Shown: positions 12,659 to 14,809 of the stretch, piece after piece | Layout: each line of letters begins with the position of its first letter | Numbering within the stretch: position 1 is the first letter of the stretch | Assembly (NCBI GenBank): GCA_009776385.1 | Contig: WRFT01000014.1 | Coordinates: 1-14,809 of the forward strand | Source: Clostridia bacterium | Lineage (GTDB): Bacteria; Bacillota; Clostridia; Christensenellales; Aristaeellaceae | Direction: 5' to 3' | DNA: 14,809 bases | Position numbers and translations under genes: made by a program | The notes under the pieces: model-generated | The model's database searches: none | Seen by the model: only the letters and a program-made list of their open reading frames with translations | Told to the model about the DNA's origin: nothing

Positions 12659-14809
12659 TTATTTTACAATATATGAAAACAAATTAAACGCATTGATTAC
12701 CGGTAACATAATAACAGAAACCGTCGCCATCATCTTGATCATGATATCTTGATTCGGCCCGACGACATCCTTGTAACCATCGCCTACAGTATCCCCTATA
12801 ACACTGGCGTGATGTATCTCCTTGAAGCGATCTTCTCCGTATTCCGCGGTAAGCTCCGCTTTAAGGCTCTTGATGTGTTTTTTAGCGTTATCCCACGCCC
12901 CTCCGCTATTAGCGGTTGAGGTTGCCATTACGACGCTGTCTAATATCGTTCCCAGCAAAAAGCCACCCACAAACAGGGGGCCAAATACAAAGCCGCCAAT
13001 AATCGGAGACAATAAGGATACTAAAACCGGTACAACCATTTCGGAGATGGCGCTCTTCGTACAGATGTCAATACACCTTTTATAGTCAGGCTTCGCCTCA
13101 CTTGTAAGTATACCGGGTATTTCCTTGATTTGCCTGCGAACCTCCTCAACCATTTGTTCGGCGTTATGGCAAACCGCGTTGAGCATCCTTCCCGATAACC
13201 AGTGCATGACGCCAACACCAATAAACGCTCCGCCCAAAGCGAGATAGTTAATAATATTTAACTCGCCGCCGGAACTCCCTCCATTGGCAAATGACATCAT
13301 CATCGCCAAAGCAGCCAGCACACCGGATCCTATGGCGAAGCCCTTGCCAATGGCCGCGGTGGTGTTGCCTTGAGAGTCAAGGTTATCTGTGATAGTACGG
13401 ACTTCCTCATTAAGATGCGTCATTTCCGCAATACCGCCTGCGTTATCGGATATGGGTCCGTACGTATCTACCGTCACGGTGGCGACAACAAAGGATAGCA
13501 TACCAACCGCCGCGATTGCCGAACCGTAAACTCCGGAAAAATAGCTCGATCCTATAATCGCGCCCCCCATCACCAAACAAGCAGGCAGACAACTTCGCCA
13601 TCCCGTGCTTGTGCCGCTGACAATAACAAGCGCCGGTCCCTTCTTAGCCAGTTCGGCTATTTTTAACGTTTCTTTATATTTTTCACTGGTATAACGTTCG
13701 GCAAGCATCCCTAAAAGGATACCGGCGAGGATACCCATCAGGGCGCTGAACCAAGGGGATATCCAACCAAACCTAAAGCTCGCTCCTTTAAGGTTTTGAT
13801 TATTAAAGAAGTAATAACTCAACGCAAGTGTGCTGACCGCGATAATTGCCGCCGAACTCCAAAGGGAGATATTCAGCTCACGGGCTAACTTGTTGCTCGG
13901 TTTTCTTAACAGCACATAAAGAATACCGATGACACAGGCAATCAATCCCACACCAATGAACGCAAGTGGGAATTCCATCATTCGGCTGACAAGATCCGTG
14001 CTTATCGGATCTGTAGTGTTGAGGGCTGCCGTATATAACGCAGTTGGTAAAACCGCCGATGCCACTACCGCACCAATGGTGCTTTCCAGTAAATCCGACC
14101 CGTTACCATTTACATCGCCTACGTTATCACCAACACAGTCCGCTATGACCGCAGGGTTACGCGAATCATCCTCCGGCAGCTCAAGTTCGGTTTTTCCGAC
14201 GAGATCCGCACCCATATCGGCACCTTTAGTATAGATGCCACCGCCCAAGCGGTTAAACACGGCGACTGCCGAGCAACCCAAAGAATAACAGGCGATTACT
14301 TGCGGGAAAAGGACAAACTCCAGCCCGACAATGCTTGTTGTAATAACTAAGTTGTCCGGGTTGGCGAACTGATAAGCCATACCTACCAATAAATAAACAA
14401 TAAGAAGGCCCAACATGGCAAAACCGCCCACGGATAACCCCATGACAGACCCACCGCGGAAAGCTACATTTAGTGCTTTCCCTAAAGCGGAAGGATCTTT
14501 TCTTTCAACTCCAAGCCGTGCTTCATTTACGACGCGTTCATTATAAATAACGGCGGCTTTCATTCCGACAAGTCCCGCAAATGAGCTCATTAACATACCA
14601 ATAGCGAATGATAAACCCGCCCAAGGCGTAAAGATGACCGCAAATAATACAGCGACCGCAAGTAACACGGGAATATATGTCAAGTATTCCCTTTTTAAAA
14701 ATGCGTTCGCGCCTTCGCGTATGGCATCCGCTATATCCTTCATTTCAGGTGTGCCATGCTCCATTTTGCTGCCTTTACGAAAGTTGTAATACGTAAAGAT
14801 GAGTGATAA
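12659..14809 (-). CDS. hppA: Membrane-bound ion-translocating pyrophosphatase, N-terminus outside window
   Basis: The protein hydrolyses cytoplasmic pyrophosphate and pumps Na+ or H+ outward. The frame is open past the ATG at 14764 to the window edge, and the family's first transmembrane helix would lie there, so the gene continues to the right. 716 codons are visible. Counting from the ATG at 14764, signature parts are GGGIYTKGADMGADLVGK (174-191), EDDSRNPAVIAD, D213-NVG-D217, D224 and E227 in DLLES, YGPISDNAGGIAEM (435-448), and GNTTAA at 466-471. Alanine at 470 with glycine at 473 is the potassium-dependent pattern. E227 in DLLES matches the position in sodium-pumping members, so a K+-dependent Na+ pump is likely (inference). 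N219 and N221 replace the usual Ala and Met of the VAGMG stretch. Confidence 0.95.
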   Translation of the reverse strand, partial: LSLIFTYYNFRKGSKMEHGTPEMKDIADAIREGANAFLKREYLTYIPVLLAVAVLFAVIFTPWAGLSFAIGMLMSSFAGLVGMKAAVIYNERVVNEARLGVERKDPSALGKALNVAFRGGSVMGLSVGGFAMLGLLIVYLLVGMAYQFANPDNLVITTSIVGLEFVLFPQVIACYSLGCSAVAVFNRLGGGIYTKGADMGADLVGKTELELPEDDSRNPAVIADCVGDNVGDVNGNGSDLLESTIGAVVASAVLPTALYTAALNTTDPISTDLVSRMMEFPLAFIGVGLIACVIGILYVLLRKPSNKLARELNISLWSSAAIIAVSTLALSYYFFNNQNLKGASFRFGWISPWFSALMGILAGILLGMLAERYTSEKYKETLKIAELAKKGPALVIVSGTSTGWRSCLPACLVMGGAIIGSSYFSGVYGSAIAAVGMLSFVVATVTVDTYGPISDNAGGIAEMTHLNEEVRTITDNLDSQGNTTAAIGKGFAIGSGVLAALAMMMSFANGGSSGGELNIINYLALGGAFIGVGVMHWLSGRMLNAVCHNAEQMVEEVRRQIKEIPGILTSEAKPDYKRCIDICTKSAISEMVVPVLVSLLSPIIGGFVFGPLFVGGFLLGTILDSVVMATSTANSGGAWDNAKKHIKSLKAELTAEYGEDRFKEIHHASVIGDTVGDGYKDVVGPNQDIMIKMMATVSVIMLPVINAFNLFSYIVK

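Overview
The window looks like a chromosomal segment of an anaerobic Firmicute, most likely a clostridial lineage. The basis is an IspH-ribosomal protein S1 fusion, a cmk-plsC-ispH/rpsA cluster, a rubredoxin-rubrerythrin pair, a membrane pyrophosphatase with potassium-dependent sequence marks, a CdaR/PucR-type regulator and strong GGAGG-type ribosome binding sites. No tRNA, rRNA, CRISPR array or insertion sequence was seen. The species cannot be named from this sequence.

Layout. (1) The left edge holds the end of a phage HK97-gp10-like gene on the plus strand. It is followed by a hairpin terminator and then directly by host genes, so it looks like the rim or relic of a prophage. (2) At 412-1160 (minus) a rubredoxin and a rubrerythrin form a two-gene oxidative-stress unit with its own candidate promoter. 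(3) At 1356-7284 (minus) five tightly spaced genes form a probable operon: CdaR/PucR-like regulator, lipoprotein-type S41 processing protease, cytidylate kinase, PlsC acyltransferase, and the IspH-S1 fusion. It ends at a 14-bp perfect stem terminator. It combines nucleotide, phospholipid, isoprenoid and translation functions under an uncommon leading regulator. (4) A 236-bp divergent region (7285-7520) with candidate promoters and two inverted repeats separates this operon from (5) a plus-strand pair at 7521-8939: a cation diffusion facilitator and a cysteine-rich C_GCAxxG_C_C-family protein. (6) At 8967-11511 (minus) a compact three-gene unit encodes an SPFH protein with five C-terminal zinc ribbons, a four-helix membrane protein, and a two-helix membrane protein with its own zinc ribbon. 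This resembles the Bacillus ydjGHI genes that work with PspA in envelope stress, but no pspA lies beside it here. (7) At 11656-12546 (minus) lies a Nudix hydrolase fused to a GNAT acetyltransferase. (8) From 12659 to the right edge (minus) lies a membrane-bound ion-pumping pyrophosphatase whose N-terminus runs out of the window.

The most interesting points are: the SPFH/zinc-ribbon/membrane cassette with five identically spaced zinc ribbons and a glycine-zipper linker; an IspH domain with substitutions at positions that normally bind the substrate diphosphate; the regulator and protease at the head of a housekeeping operon; and the Nudix-GNAT fusion. Most other content is ordinary core metabolism. 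All functional calls are from motif reading, with no database search.
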